64,000 nucleotides of DNA. Origin: Clostridia bacterium. Its GTDB lineage: Bacteria > Bacillota > DTU086. The stretch is from assembly GCA_012523575.1 (NCBI GenBank), contig JAAYIF010000006.1:1-64000 (forward strand). The letters are read 5' to 3'. The notes under the pieces were generated by a model. It worked only from the letters and a program-made list of their open reading frames with translations. It was not told where the DNA came from and made no database searches. Below are positions 9,629 through 16,475 of this stretch, one piece after another. Both the position numbers and the translations under genes were made by a program. The first letter of the stretch is position 1; every line of letters begins with the position of its first letter.

Positions 9629-11506
9629 ATGAGCAGAAGAAAAAAAGCTTTGCTGTTAGCAGCATTTGATGCAGTCCTTGTGAATATGGCTTTTATATGT
9701 GGTTTATTGATCAGATTTGAAGGCATTGTTCCAAAAGAATTTTTTGCCGCTTATTCTAAGCTGGCATTTCCCTTTACGGCGGTTTGGCTTTTAACTTTTT
9801 ATGTTTTCAGGCTCTATCACAGGTTGTGGAAATATGCCAGCATCGGAGAGCTTACGGCTATAATAGGGGCCGTCAGTGTGGGCACTCTGGCAAATATTGC
9901 ATTGACATATTTTATTACTGTGGGAACTGATGTTGTTGTTCCCAGAAGTGTTTTTGTTCTCTTGTGGATATTAAACACGGTTTTTATAGGTGGATCCCGT
10001 CTGGGCTGGAGAATATTTAGGGACAGCTTTATTGTCAAGCGCCGTATAAATGGAGGACTCCCGGTATTGATTGTAGGCGCTGGGGATGCGGGCGCAATGG
10101 TGGCCCGAGAAATAAGAAATCACTATGCACCCCAGTTTAATCCCGTTGGCTTCATAGATGATGCTCCGGAAAAGCAGGGATTAAAGCTTTTGGATATTCC
10201 AGTGCTGGGAACCAGGAAAGATATACCGCATATAGTGGAAGAATATGCAGTCCAGCAGATTATTATTGCCATACCCTCAGCTCCGAGAAAGGAAATTAAA
10301 AAGATAGTTGAGATATGTCAGGAAACCAAAGCTAAAGTGAAAATACTCCCTGGGGTTTATGATCTCATTGACGGTAAGGTGAGCCTGAAGCAGATTAGGG
10401 ATGTGGAGGTTGAGGACCTGCTTGGAAGAGATCCCGTTTCCGTTAATTTGGAAGAAATAGCCGGCTATCTCAAGGGCCGTGTGGTTGCAGTTACGGGAGC
10501 AGGCGGTTCTATAGGATCAGAACTATGCAGGCAGATAGCCCGTTTTGAGCCAAGAGAGCTTATACTCCTTGATATATATGAAAATTCTCTTTACGATGTG
10601 CAGCTTGAATTGGAATATAAATACAAAAATTTAAAACTACAAGTAAACGTAGCTGATATTAAGGATAAGCCGGCGGTGGAAAAGATTTTTAAAAATTCCA
10701 GGCCCGATGTTGTTTTCCATGCTGCTGCTCATAAGCATGTTCCGCTGATGGAAAACAATCCTGCGGAGGCTGTTAAAAACAATATAATTGGGACTAAAGT
10801 TCTAGCTGAGTTGGCAGGCAGCTTAGGTATAAAAATTTTTGTTTTTATTTCGACGGACAAGGCTGTCAACCCAACCAGTGTTATGGGGGCAAGCAAAAGA
10901 GTGGCCGAAATGGTGGTGCAGCATTACAATACTCTCAGCAGTACAAAGTTTGCCGTTGTTCGTTTTGGGAACGTGCTGGCCAGTAAGGGCAGCGTTATCC
11001 CCATATTCAAGCAGCAGATAGCCAGGGGCGGGCCGGTTACTGTTACCCATCCAGAAATGACACGGTATTTTATGACTATTTCTGAGGCGGTGCAGCTTGT
11101 AATTCAGGCTGGAGCCATGGCAAAAGGCGGGGAAATTTTTGTCCTGGACATGGGGGAACCGGTTAAAATTGTTGATCTGGCCCGAACGCTGATAAAATTA
11201 TCTGGTTTCGAACCTGAGAAGGATATCGAGATTATATATACTGGGATAAGGCCGGGAGAAAAGTTATATGAAGAGATATTGACAAAGCAGGAAGGGATAG
11301 CTGCGACGCGCCATGAAAGGATTTTTGTTTCAAAGCTGGAGGGCTACGATGCAGGACTTCTTGAAACTTATTTGGTGCGTTTAGCAAAGAAGGGCAGCAT
11401 GATTGACGATGAAGAGGCAGTAATGATGCTGGAAGTGCTTGTCCCCGGGTACAGGAAATTTTCTTATTCCAATCAATATGGGTATTTAAATATGGGTAAG
11501 TTTTAG
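9629..11506 (+). CDS. pglF: UDP-N-acetylglucosamine 4,6-dehydratase, membrane-bound (PglF/CapD family)
   Basis: This 625-residue enzyme would make the UDP-4-keto-6-deoxy sugar that PglE aminates. About four N-terminal transmembrane helices (to ~residue 130) are followed by a CoA-binding-like Rossmann domain (LIVGAGDAGAMVAREI). The catalytic SDR domain has VTGAGGSIGSELCRQI, VFHAAAHKHVPLMENNP and STDKAVNPTSVMGASKRVAE; the TDK...K pattern is typical of 4,6-dehydratases. VRFGNVLASKGSVIPIF and GEIFVLDMGEPVKI complete the family signature. ATG 9629 has GAGGGAAGGA close upstream. It is separated from pglE by a terminator but completes the pathway. Confidence 0.9.
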   Translation: MSRRKKALLLAAFDAVLVNMAFICGLLIRFEGIVPKEFFAAYSKLAFPFTAVWLLTFYVFRLYHRLWKYASIGELTAIIGAVSVGTLANIALTYFITVGTDVVVPRSVFVLLWILNTVFIGGSRLGWRIFRDSFIVKRRINGGLPVLIVGAGDAGAMVAREIRNHYAPQFNPVGFIDDAPEKQGLKLLDIPVLGTRKDIPHIVEEYAVQQIIIAIPSAPRKEIKKIVEICQETKAKVKILPGVYDLIDGKVSLKQIRDVEVEDLLGRDPVSVNLEEIAGYLKGRVVAVTGAGGSIGSELCRQIARFEPRELILLDIYENSLYDVQLELEYKYKNLKLQVNVADIKDKPAVEKIFKNSRPDVVFHAAAHKHVPLMENNPAEAVKNNIIGTKVLAELAGSLGIKIFVFISTDKAVNPTSVMGASKRVAEMVVQHYNTLSSTKFAVVRFGNVLASKGSVIPIFKQQIARGGPVTVTHPEMTRYFMTISEAVQLVIQAGAMAKGGEIFVLDMGEPVKIVDLARTLIKLSGFEPEKDIEIIYTGIRPGEKLYEEILTKQEGIAATRHERIFVSKLEGYDAGLLETYLVRLAKKGSMIDDEEAVMMLEVLVPGYRKFSYSNQYGYLNMGKF

Positions 11507-11633
11507 ATGGAAATTTAAAAAAACCCCTTCCTATGGATTTGAATAACTTTTAAACAGATAAATGCTTTGATAGTAATTTGTAACCTTTGGCCGGTGAGCT
11601 GGATCAAATTATTTTGAAAAGGAGAAATGAAAG

Positions 11634-12002
11634 TTGCGTTTCAGGGGACACCATTTGGTTTGTCTTCATTTTTATCGGGGAGAGGGATATGATAAGAAGT
11701 TTATAGATAACCTGACAGCACTGGTTGAGAGAGCCGAATCCGGTGAAATTGTAGAAGTGGTCTCCGGTCCCGATGATGTCTGCCGCTGCTGTCCGTATCT
11801 ACAGAGTGCGCGCTGCAGTCTCCAGGGGGATTCAGAGGAGGAAATCCGGCAGCTGGATGAAAAGGCATTGAACTTTTTAAAGATTAAGCCGGGGCAGCGG
11901 GTGATGTGGCGTGAGCTCAAAAATAGGTTGGCCGGGGCACAGGAATGGCTGCAGGACTTCTGCTTTGGCTGCAGTTGGGCTGAAGTTTGCAGGAGGGTTT
12001 AA
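11634..12002 (+). CDS. DUF1284 domain protein, cysteine-rich
   Basis: The 122-residue protein starts MRFRGHHLVCLHFYRGEGY, the conserved opening of DUF1284. It carries eight cysteines, including VCRCCPYL, ARCSL and the C-terminal DFCFGCSWAEVC, which suggests metal or Fe-S cluster binding; that is inference. TTG 11634 is preceded by AAAGGAG; the nearby ATG at 11627 is out of frame. A terminator follows at 12031. The biochemical function of the family is not known to me. Confidence 0.8.
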   Translation: MRFRGHHLVCLHFYRGEGYDKKFIDNLTALVERAESGEIVEVVSGPDDVCRCCPYLQSARCSLQGDSEEEIRQLDEKALNFLKIKPGQRVMWRELKNRLAGAQEWLQDFCFGCSWAEVCRRV

Positions 12003-12030
12003 AAGTATGAGCAAAAATGACGGGGAAAGT

Positions 12031-12062
12031 GGGGAAAGAGCTTTCCCCTTATAATTTTTTGT
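12031..12062 (+). terminator. Terminator between convergent genes
   Basis: An 8-bp GC-containing stem (12031-12038 with 12041-12048) is followed on the plus strand by TTATAATTTTTT. It ends the DUF1284 transcript. The stop codon of the convergent minus-strand gene abuts the stem at 12049-12051, so it may also act on the other side. Confidence 0.7.
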
Positions 12063-12795
12063 ATTTATTTCTTTTTAGGGCAATGGTTTTCTTTGTTCTC
12101 ATGCGAGGGGGGGTAAATGCTGTTTTTTCAACGGATATGGGCCTTGAAAGGTAGCGGGGTGTGCTTTTTTTGATAGAAGGGGCCTCTTCTTGGTCAGCGG
12201 GTGCTGACTTTTCTGAGGCTTTGCCATATTCTTTTTGCTCCTGTAGGGATAATTTTTGGTCCCTGGGATTTTCAGGTGCGGGCTCCTGACCAGTGTTTTT
12301 AATCTCTTTTTTGGTTCTATTATCTTTTTTGCCAGATGCCATAGGCTGAGGGGTTGCTGTCAGAGTTGCGAGTCTTTTGATCTTATTAGTTTTTTTCTCA
12401 GGACATCCAGGTGCTTTAAATTCAACGGCTGTAATTTCCAAAAAAACGATCTCAAATATGGTGCATCCGTTAATAAGAACTATGAAATCATGCATTACGC
12501 AAACAAGAACACCGCTAAATTTATAGCCTCCGGCGAAAACGGTGATAAAATGAAGTATCAGTTTTTCCAGTTCTTTTTTGAATTTAGAGGGCGGTTCTTT
12601 TATAAATCTGGTTGAGGAAGGCTCAAATTGTTTGTTTATGTCCTTATCTGGTGCTTCGGGTTTTTCCAGATTGTCTATTTCACCGGTGATTTCATAGGCA
12701 ATTTCAATGGGAGCAGTGTTTTCCGTTTCCGAGGACACCGGGTTTTTTTCATGCCAGTCAGAAGCATTTTTATCGTTTAAGTTATGCTCTAACAT
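12049..12795 (-). CDS. Unknown protein with a DUF2642-like small domain and charged tails
   Basis: Of the 248 residues, only ~76-131 look folded (KFSGVLVCVMHDFIVLINGC, then IFEIVFLEITAVE and APGCP). This block aligns with the 94-residue product immediately upstream: both have KFxGVL, a hydrophobic strand DFxxLI, an I-rich strand and a closing A-x-GCP. The rest is acidic (1-70) or rich in Lys, Arg, Glu, Pro and Ser (135-248) and probably disordered. The pattern recalls DUF2642-type proteins of Bacillus spores, but I cannot confirm the family. ATG 12795 follows AAAGGAAG. A spore coat or surface role is speculative. Confidence 0.6.
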   Translation of the reverse strand: MLEHNLNDKNASDWHEKNPVSSETENTAPIEIAYEITGEIDNLEKPEAPDKDINKQFEPSSTRFIKEPPSKFKKELEKLILHFITVFAGGYKFSGVLVCVMHDFIVLINGCTIFEIVFLEITAVEFKAPGCPEKKTNKIKRLATLTATPQPMASGKKDNRTKKEIKNTGQEPAPENPRDQKLSLQEQKEYGKASEKSAPADQEEAPSIKKSTPRYLSRPISVEKTAFTPPRMRTKKTIALKRNKYKKL

Positions 12796-12863
12796 ATTTT
12801 TCTTCCTTTCATTCTTTTTTACTATTATGTTATGTTATGGTAATCGTTTTTGATATTGTTTGT

Positions 12864-12899
12864 TAAAAAATTGGGGCTACGGATTTTTGCCGTAGCCCC
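12864..12899 (-). terminator. Terminator after the Arg-Asp repeat gene
   Basis: A perfect 10-bp stem GGGGCTACGG / CCGTAGCCCC (12873-12882 with 12890-12899) is followed on the minus strand by AATTTTTT. It separates the two paralogous minus-strand genes, so they are not one simple operon. Confidence 0.85.
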
Positions 12900-12941
12900 T
12901 GCTGATACGTTTTCTGTTGAGGGATTACAAGGCTGCTAATC

Positions 12942-13226
12942 TTATTCCTCTTCTGTGTCGCGGTGGTCTTTATCACGATCATCATCGCGGTCGCGATCGC
13001 GGTCACGGTCGCGGTCGCGGTCGCGGTCGCGGCGGTCAGGGCAGCCCTCTGCTCTTCTTTCGATGGATTCAATTTGATCAATGTGTATTTGAAGTATTTT
13101 ACAGCAGTCAATTAAAATTACAAAGTCATCTTTAACATCGCAGAGGACTCCTTTGAATTTTTTGTTAATCACAACAAACTTGAAACGATTGTCTCTTAAG
13201 ATATCACGGAGATCATCTTTGTGCAC
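12942..13226 (-). CDS. Small DUF2642-like protein with Arg-Asp repeat tail
   Basis: The 94-residue protein starts at GTG 13226 behind GGAGG (13235-13239). Residues ~5-62 form a small predicted beta-rich domain (FKFVVINKKFKGVLCDVKDD, ILID, ILQIHIDQIESIE) shared with its downstream paralogue, ending in GCP. Residues ~65-85 are almost pure Arg-Asp dipeptides, then a DKDHRDTEEE end. The repeat is encoded by a hexanucleotide tandem array. Function is unknown; the small domain resembles DUF2642 and might be a spore or surface component. Confidence 0.65.
   Translation of the reverse strand: MHKDDLRDILRDNRFKFVVINKKFKGVLCDVKDDFVILIDCCKILQIHIDQIESIERRAEGCPDRRDRDRDRDRDRDRDRDDDRDKDHRDTEEE
12987..13037 (-). 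repeat. Tandem hexanucleotide array (CGGTCG-type) encoding Arg-Asp repeats
   Basis: About eight near-identical 6-bp units (GCGGTC with a few variants) lie within the preceding gene. The unit preserves the reading frame, so copy-number change would lengthen or shorten the Arg-Asp tail without a frameshift. Confidence 0.85.
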
Positions 13227-13583
13227 AAAAATCAGGCCTCCTTTAAAATTTTTGAATTGTTAATTTTCAATTCCATACTATGCCGTTAAAGGATAAAGGT
13301 TCCATTATTGGTGTAATGTGTTTAAATTTTTTTATAAATAATAAAAGGTTGCTATAGATGTGGATAAGCCTGTGGAAAAGTACATTTGTTTGTGGATAAT
13401 TTGTCCCAAATATTCTAACGATCCACATAGGACCTTTAAAATAAAAAAAGACCGTCTCGGCCGATACGTTAGCTGGGCTGTTTCCTACAATGGGAAAAAT
13501 GAGGCTGTTGCACTGCTCTTATGATTTTTTTGTCCCAGGGCACAATATTAGTGCATAGATTATAAAGTGTAGGAGATGATTTT
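13227..13583. other. Intergenic region with DnaA boxes, no gene seen
   Basis: This stretch separates the divergent Arg-Asp gene (-) and BON-domain gene (+). It is AT-rich at 13,320-13,350, then carries two perfect DnaA-type 9-mers and one imperfect one (13,359-13,399). Next is a GC-richer part (13,450-13,530) with a small possible hairpin (TTTCC/GGAAA around 13,480-13,497). I see no reading frame with a ribosome site and no tRNA. Confidence 0.5.
13359..13399 (-). promoter_or_regulatory. Cluster of DnaA boxes
   Basis: TGTGGATAA occurs at 13359-13367 and again at 13391-13399; both are the exact complement of the DnaA consensus TTATCCACA. A third, imperfect copy TGTGGAAAA lies between them at 13371-13379. 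Boxes are in the same orientation, 32 bases apart, next to an AT-rich tract. Confidence 0.55.
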
Positions 13584-14165
13584 ATGGGTACTGTAAAGGG
13601 TCCGGGAGGAATGGGCTTGGGGCGCTCTGAAACTCAAAGGGATGTCCACCGCCCTGCAGGTTCACCCCAGAAAAGGGAAGCAAAATCCCAGCTGGCGCAG
13701 CTGAAAAGCGTTCATGATCATGGTACGAAAAAAGACGTTAAAAGGGGAATGGAATTCAAAGACGGAAGGGCAGAAAAAGAAATGTGGGGGGAGTGGAACG
13801 AGCCTTTCAGTGATTGGACCCTTGAAGAGCGAGTGCAGATGTTATTGGACAGCGATGCTGATTTATGGAAGTATGACCTTCATTCCAGTGTGGAAAATGG
13901 TGTAGTGGAAGTAACCGGTGTAGTTGATGTGGAAGAAGAAAAGGAGCGTCTGGAAAAGTTAGTGCGGGGTATTGAAGGAATAAAGGGTTACGAAATCAAT
14001 GTTGCTGTTAATGCTGATGAGGCCAATGTGCTGCCACCAGAAGAAGAAAAAAGGATAAGGGAAGGTGAGGAGGGAGAAGAGGGAGAGGAAAGGCTTATTG
14101 CTTCAATGGAAAATGAAAGGATCTTTCACAACCAGGTAAGAAACGATGATGAAGATTTTGGATAA
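13584..14165 (+). CDS. BON-domain protein of unknown role
   Basis: The 193-residue soluble protein has a Gly-rich N-terminus (MGTVKGPGGMGLGRSE) and a basic stretch with repeated Lys. A BON-like domain at about 78-135 is recognised by the pattern LWKYDLHSSVENGVVEVTGV, then VDVEEEKERLEKLVRGIEGI and a final INVAV strand. A Glu-rich linker (EEEKRIREGEEGEEGEER) follows. BON domains bind phospholipid or mediate protein contacts. There is no signal peptide, so it should be cytoplasmic. ATG 13584 has TAGGAG upstream. I cannot assign a pathway. Confidence 0.7.
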   Translation: MGTVKGPGGMGLGRSETQRDVHRPAGSPQKREAKSQLAQLKSVHDHGTKKDVKRGMEFKDGRAEKEMWGEWNEPFSDWTLEERVQMLLDSDADLWKYDLHSSVENGVVEVTGVVDVEEEKERLEKLVRGIEGIKGYEINVAVNADEANVLPPEEEKRIREGEEGEEGEERLIASMENERIFHNQVRNDDEDFG

Positions 14166-14213
14166 AGGCCGTGCAGCTGGGACAAATTGACTGCTGTATA
14201 ATGTTTTCCCCTT

Positions 14214-14230
14214 TTCGACATAACTCGACA
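14214..14230. promoter_or_regulatory. Possible Spo0A box
   Basis: TTCGACA at 14214-14220 is the exact complement of the 0A core TGTCGAA, with a second partial TCGACA at 14225-14230. Both lie just upstream of the extended -10 promoter at 14249-14257, a sensible place for an activator or repressor. A seven-base match is weak evidence alone. Confidence 0.3.
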
Positions 14231-14248
14231 AATTTCTCCCATTGAGGG

Positions 14249-14257
14249 TGTTATAAT
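14249..14257 (+). promoter_or_regulatory. Extended -10 promoter (TGTTATAAT)
   Basis: TG-T-TATAAT is a perfect extended -10 element; no good -35 is visible at 17 bases. Transcription would start near 14,264, just before the hairpin-bounded RNA. Confidence 0.55.
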
Positions 14258-14263
14258 ACTACT

Positions 14264-14380
14264 AAGCTTGACTCCTATTATCCGGGTGGAGCCGGTTGGT
14301 TTGTGATCTTTTTCTCTCCTTTCCTAAAGTTTTATATATTATTTCTGTGATAACAGCTTTTCTCCACCCGGATTTTTTAA
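14264..14380 (+). ncRNA. Candidate small RNA or attenuated leader
   Basis: A transcript from the extended -10 promoter would contain 11 perfectly complementary bases (14281-14291 with 14362-14372) closing a loop of ~70 bases and followed at once by TTTTTT. The loop holds a pyrimidine tract (CTTTTTCTCTCCTTTCCT) and a small CTGT-GATA-ACAG hairpin. The whole looks like a discrete ~115-nt RNA ending in its own terminator, or a leader controlling the gene at 14409. The pyrimidine tract could pair with the GGAGGGAG ribosome site of that gene. No known RNA family is recognised. Confidence 0.45.
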
Positions 14381-14408
14381 AATTAAATTTCAATGGAGGG
14401 AGCGATGA

Positions 14409-14846
14409 ATGGGGAAGGTCGAAAGAAAACTTCTCCTAGCATACGTTAACAATGTTAGGCCGATAACCCGTTATGATAAGCAACTTCATAAAGATTTTTT
14501 TTATTTTAAGATGATTATGGAAGAAGAGTTTGATTTGCGCCCAGACCTCTATTTTGAGCTGATTGACGAAAAAAAGGGGAAGACGGAGTTTAAAAATGAA
14601 CCATACTGCCATGGGCTGGAGATGCTGGTTTTTAAACTGCTTGAGGAAGGAAAATTTGAATACGTTGAAGCGGGTTTAATCGATATATCCAAAGAGGGGT
14701 ATAAGGAGCTTGTGGAGCTAAGAAAGGTGGTTGACCCCATAGCTCCATCGGTACGCTATATGATAACAAGGTTTGATGATGATAAATATCATCAAAAATA
14801 CCGCCTTAAAATTAAGCAGATGAAAGAAAAAAAAGAGCCCTATTAA
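14409..14846 (+). CDS. Unassigned 145-residue protein
   Basis: I do not recognise this family. The product is soluble and charged, with no signal peptide or membrane segment. It opens MGKVERKLLLAYVNNVRPIT, has an aromatic stretch (LHKDFFYFKMIMEEEF) and a Lys-rich end. ATG 14409 is preceded by GGAGGGAG at 14395-14402. It is preceded by the candidate sRNA/leader and followed by a clear terminator, so it is a single-gene unit whose expression may be set by attenuation. Confidence 0.65.
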   Translation: MGKVERKLLLAYVNNVRPITRYDKQLHKDFFYFKMIMEEEFDLRPDLYFELIDEKKGKTEFKNEPYCHGLEMLVFKLLEEGKFEYVEAGLIDISKEGYKELVELRKVVDPIAPSVRYMITRFDDDKYHQKYRLKIKQMKEKKEPY

Positions 14847-14878
14847 AGGGAGTGGGCCTTAAGTTGGCTTTTTGCAAT

Positions 14879-14902
14879 ACCAGATGTTAATCTGGTTTTT
14901 TT
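14879..14902 (+). terminator. Terminator
   Basis: ACCAGAT-GTTA-ATCTGGT (14879-14885 with 14890-14896) is followed by a run of T. It ends the preceding plus-strand gene and reaches the end of the convergent ttcA-like gene. Confidence 0.85.
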
Positions 14903-15686
14903 ATTTTGAGCCGTTGTCCATGGGCATGAAATCAAAGGAGTTTGGAATTAACTTTGGGTCCCATAAGGGCTTCTCGCTTTTCAGAAATGCGGTAAGAAAG
15001 CGTTTTTTTATTTTGGGATAGCGTTTTTGTAGATAGTTAACCACCTCTTTTATGTCTTCCCGTTTGGTTTTACCGCTTGCGGGGCAGGGATTTTTCACCA
15101 CAGGGAGGTTCTCTGCTTTTGCTATGGCAGCCACCGTTTCTCCGGTTAGGTAAACCATGGGCCTTATGAGCCACAGGTTTGTCCGGTCGAGATATGTATT
15201 GGGTTTAAAGGTGTTCATCTGTCCTGTATAAATTAGGTTAAGGAAAAAGGTTTCAATGGCATCATCAAGGTGATGCCCCAGGGCAACTTTGTTGCAACCC
15301 AATTTTATAGCGGTTTCATGAAGGGCACCCCTGCGCAGATTGGAGCAAAGGGCACAGGGGTTTTTTTCCTTTCTTATGTCAAAGACTATTTTTCCTATAT
15401 CAGTTTTTTCTACGTGGTAGGGCAGCCCTTCTTCTCTGCAGAATTGTTCCACCGGTAAAAAGTCCATATTAAAACCAAGGTCAAGGGATATGGGATATAT
15501 TTCGAATTTAAAATTTGACCACTTTTTTAAAAGGTTGAGGATAAAGAGAAGGGTGACGCTGTCTTTTCCCCCGGAAACTCCCACGGCAATTTTATCCCCA
15601 TCCTGGATCATTTTAAAATCAATAATGGCATGCTTTACCTTTGTTAAAAACCATTTGCTGTAGTTTTTGCGAATCTTTCTGTTCAT
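14901..15686 (-). CDS. TtcA-like tRNA 2-thiolation enzyme (PP-loop ATPase)
   Basis: The 261-residue N-type ATP pyrophosphatase has the PP-loop GVSGGKDSVTLL near residue 36, then NPCALCSNLRRGAL, GHHLDDAIETFFLN and NPCPASGKTKRED. The cysteines in CALC and the later NPCP match the TtcA group, in which three cysteines hold an Fe-S cluster used to thiolate cytidine 32 of tRNA. Other members of this superfamily modify other bases, so the exact target is uncertain. ATG 15686 has GGAGGAAG seven bases upstream, which excludes the longer upstream frame. Cytoplasmic; transcribed divergently from the gene at 15832. Confidence 0.8.
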   Translation of the reverse strand: MNRKIRKNYSKWFLTKVKHAIIDFKMIQDGDKIAVGVSGGKDSVTLLFILNLLKKWSNFKFEIYPISLDLGFNMDFLPVEQFCREEGLPYHVEKTDIGKIVFDIRKEKNPCALCSNLRRGALHETAIKLGCNKVALGHHLDDAIETFFLNLIYTGQMNTFKPNTYLDRTNLWLIRPMVYLTGETVAAIAKAENLPVVKNPCPASGKTKREDIKEVVNYLQKRYPKIKKRFLTAFLKSEKPLWDPKLIPNSFDFMPMDNGSK

Positions 15687-15831
15687 ATATGCTTCCTCCG
15701 TTTTTTTAATTTTTTTATTTTTTATACGGGATATAGTTTTTCCTTTAAAAGGCCCATTCAATTTTTCCTTTAATGTAAAATTAATAATTTTTTTGTGGTA
15801 AAATAGGATTTGCCGGGGAGGTGTGTCGATT

Positions 15832-16398
15832 TTGGAAAACGGCATTCTGTCGGATATGGACCTTTTAAACCAGGCAAGATATATCCGCAAAAAGCTGCGG
15901 GAAACCCCCGAGATTTTTGATTGGAAGCAGCTTTTGATACCTCAGCTTACCCTTGCCGCAGCTCTGGCCTTTAGCGCTTTTACCATTTATAGGCCTTCCC
16001 TTATTTCGTACAGCATTTTTTTTGGGAGTTTTTCTATTTTAGCCCTAGTTTTTTGGGTATATCAGTGCCTCAGGAATAAACAGGCTGCCAATAAAATACA
16101 GGATATTGGCCTTGAGGTATGTGCAAGGATTACAAGCCTGGCACTGGACAAAAATGTTATCAATGAAGGCAAAGAATTGTACAAGGAGATTGAACAGCAT
16201 GAGTACCGTTTGGTGGAAGAAGTAAAACGCGTGGGCAGCAGTATATTAATTTATACTTTTATGTTTCTTGCTTGGCTTGTTTTTGTTATGGGGGATATTT
16301 CTGAAGTTTTTAGGTATGAGTCCACCTTTATAGGTAATATATTAATTATTATTGCTATGTTTTTTATAATGAGGGACATGACGAAAAAACGCAGGTAA
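15832..16398 (+). CDS. Hypothetical four-helix membrane protein
   Basis: Residues of this 188-residue product include two adjacent hydrophobic helices (LIPQLTLAAALAFSAFTIY and SYSIFFGSFSILALVFWVY), a charged cytoplasmic-looking middle part rich in Glu and Lys (~80-130), and two more helices (ILIYTFMFLAWLVFVMGDI and NILIIIAMFFIMRDM). TTG 15832 is favoured over GTG 15823 because GGGGAGG at 15815-15821 is ten bases from it. No family is recognised. Confidence 0.6.
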   Translation: MENGILSDMDLLNQARYIRKKLRETPEIFDWKQLLIPQLTLAAALAFSAFTIYRPSLISYSIFFGSFSILALVFWVYQCLRNKQAANKIQDIGLEVCARITSLALDKNVINEGKELYKEIEQHEYRLVEEVKRVGSSILIYTFMFLAWLVFVMGDISEVFRYESTFIGNILIIIAMFFIMRDMTKKRR

Positions 16399-16475
16399 AA
16401 AATAAGCCCGAAGGGATAATTTTAAAGAAATTGGGAATATCATAAAAAAAGCTTTTTATGAAGAAAGGGATTAGT

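Noticed and set aside
12863-13135. Frames encoding Ala-Thr or Gly-Arg repeats across the hexanucleotide array
   Set aside because: They are other-frame readings of the Arg-Asp repeat; only the GTG 13226 frame has a good ribosome site and a folded domain.
13359-13399. Chromosome origin
   Set aside because: Only two perfect boxes, no dnaA, dnaN, gidA or rpmH nearby, and flanking genes are unrelated to oriC.
13440-13580. Known riboswitch before the BON-domain gene
   Set aside because: The small hairpins do not match any riboswitch consensus I know, and there is no terminator or sequestered ribosome site.
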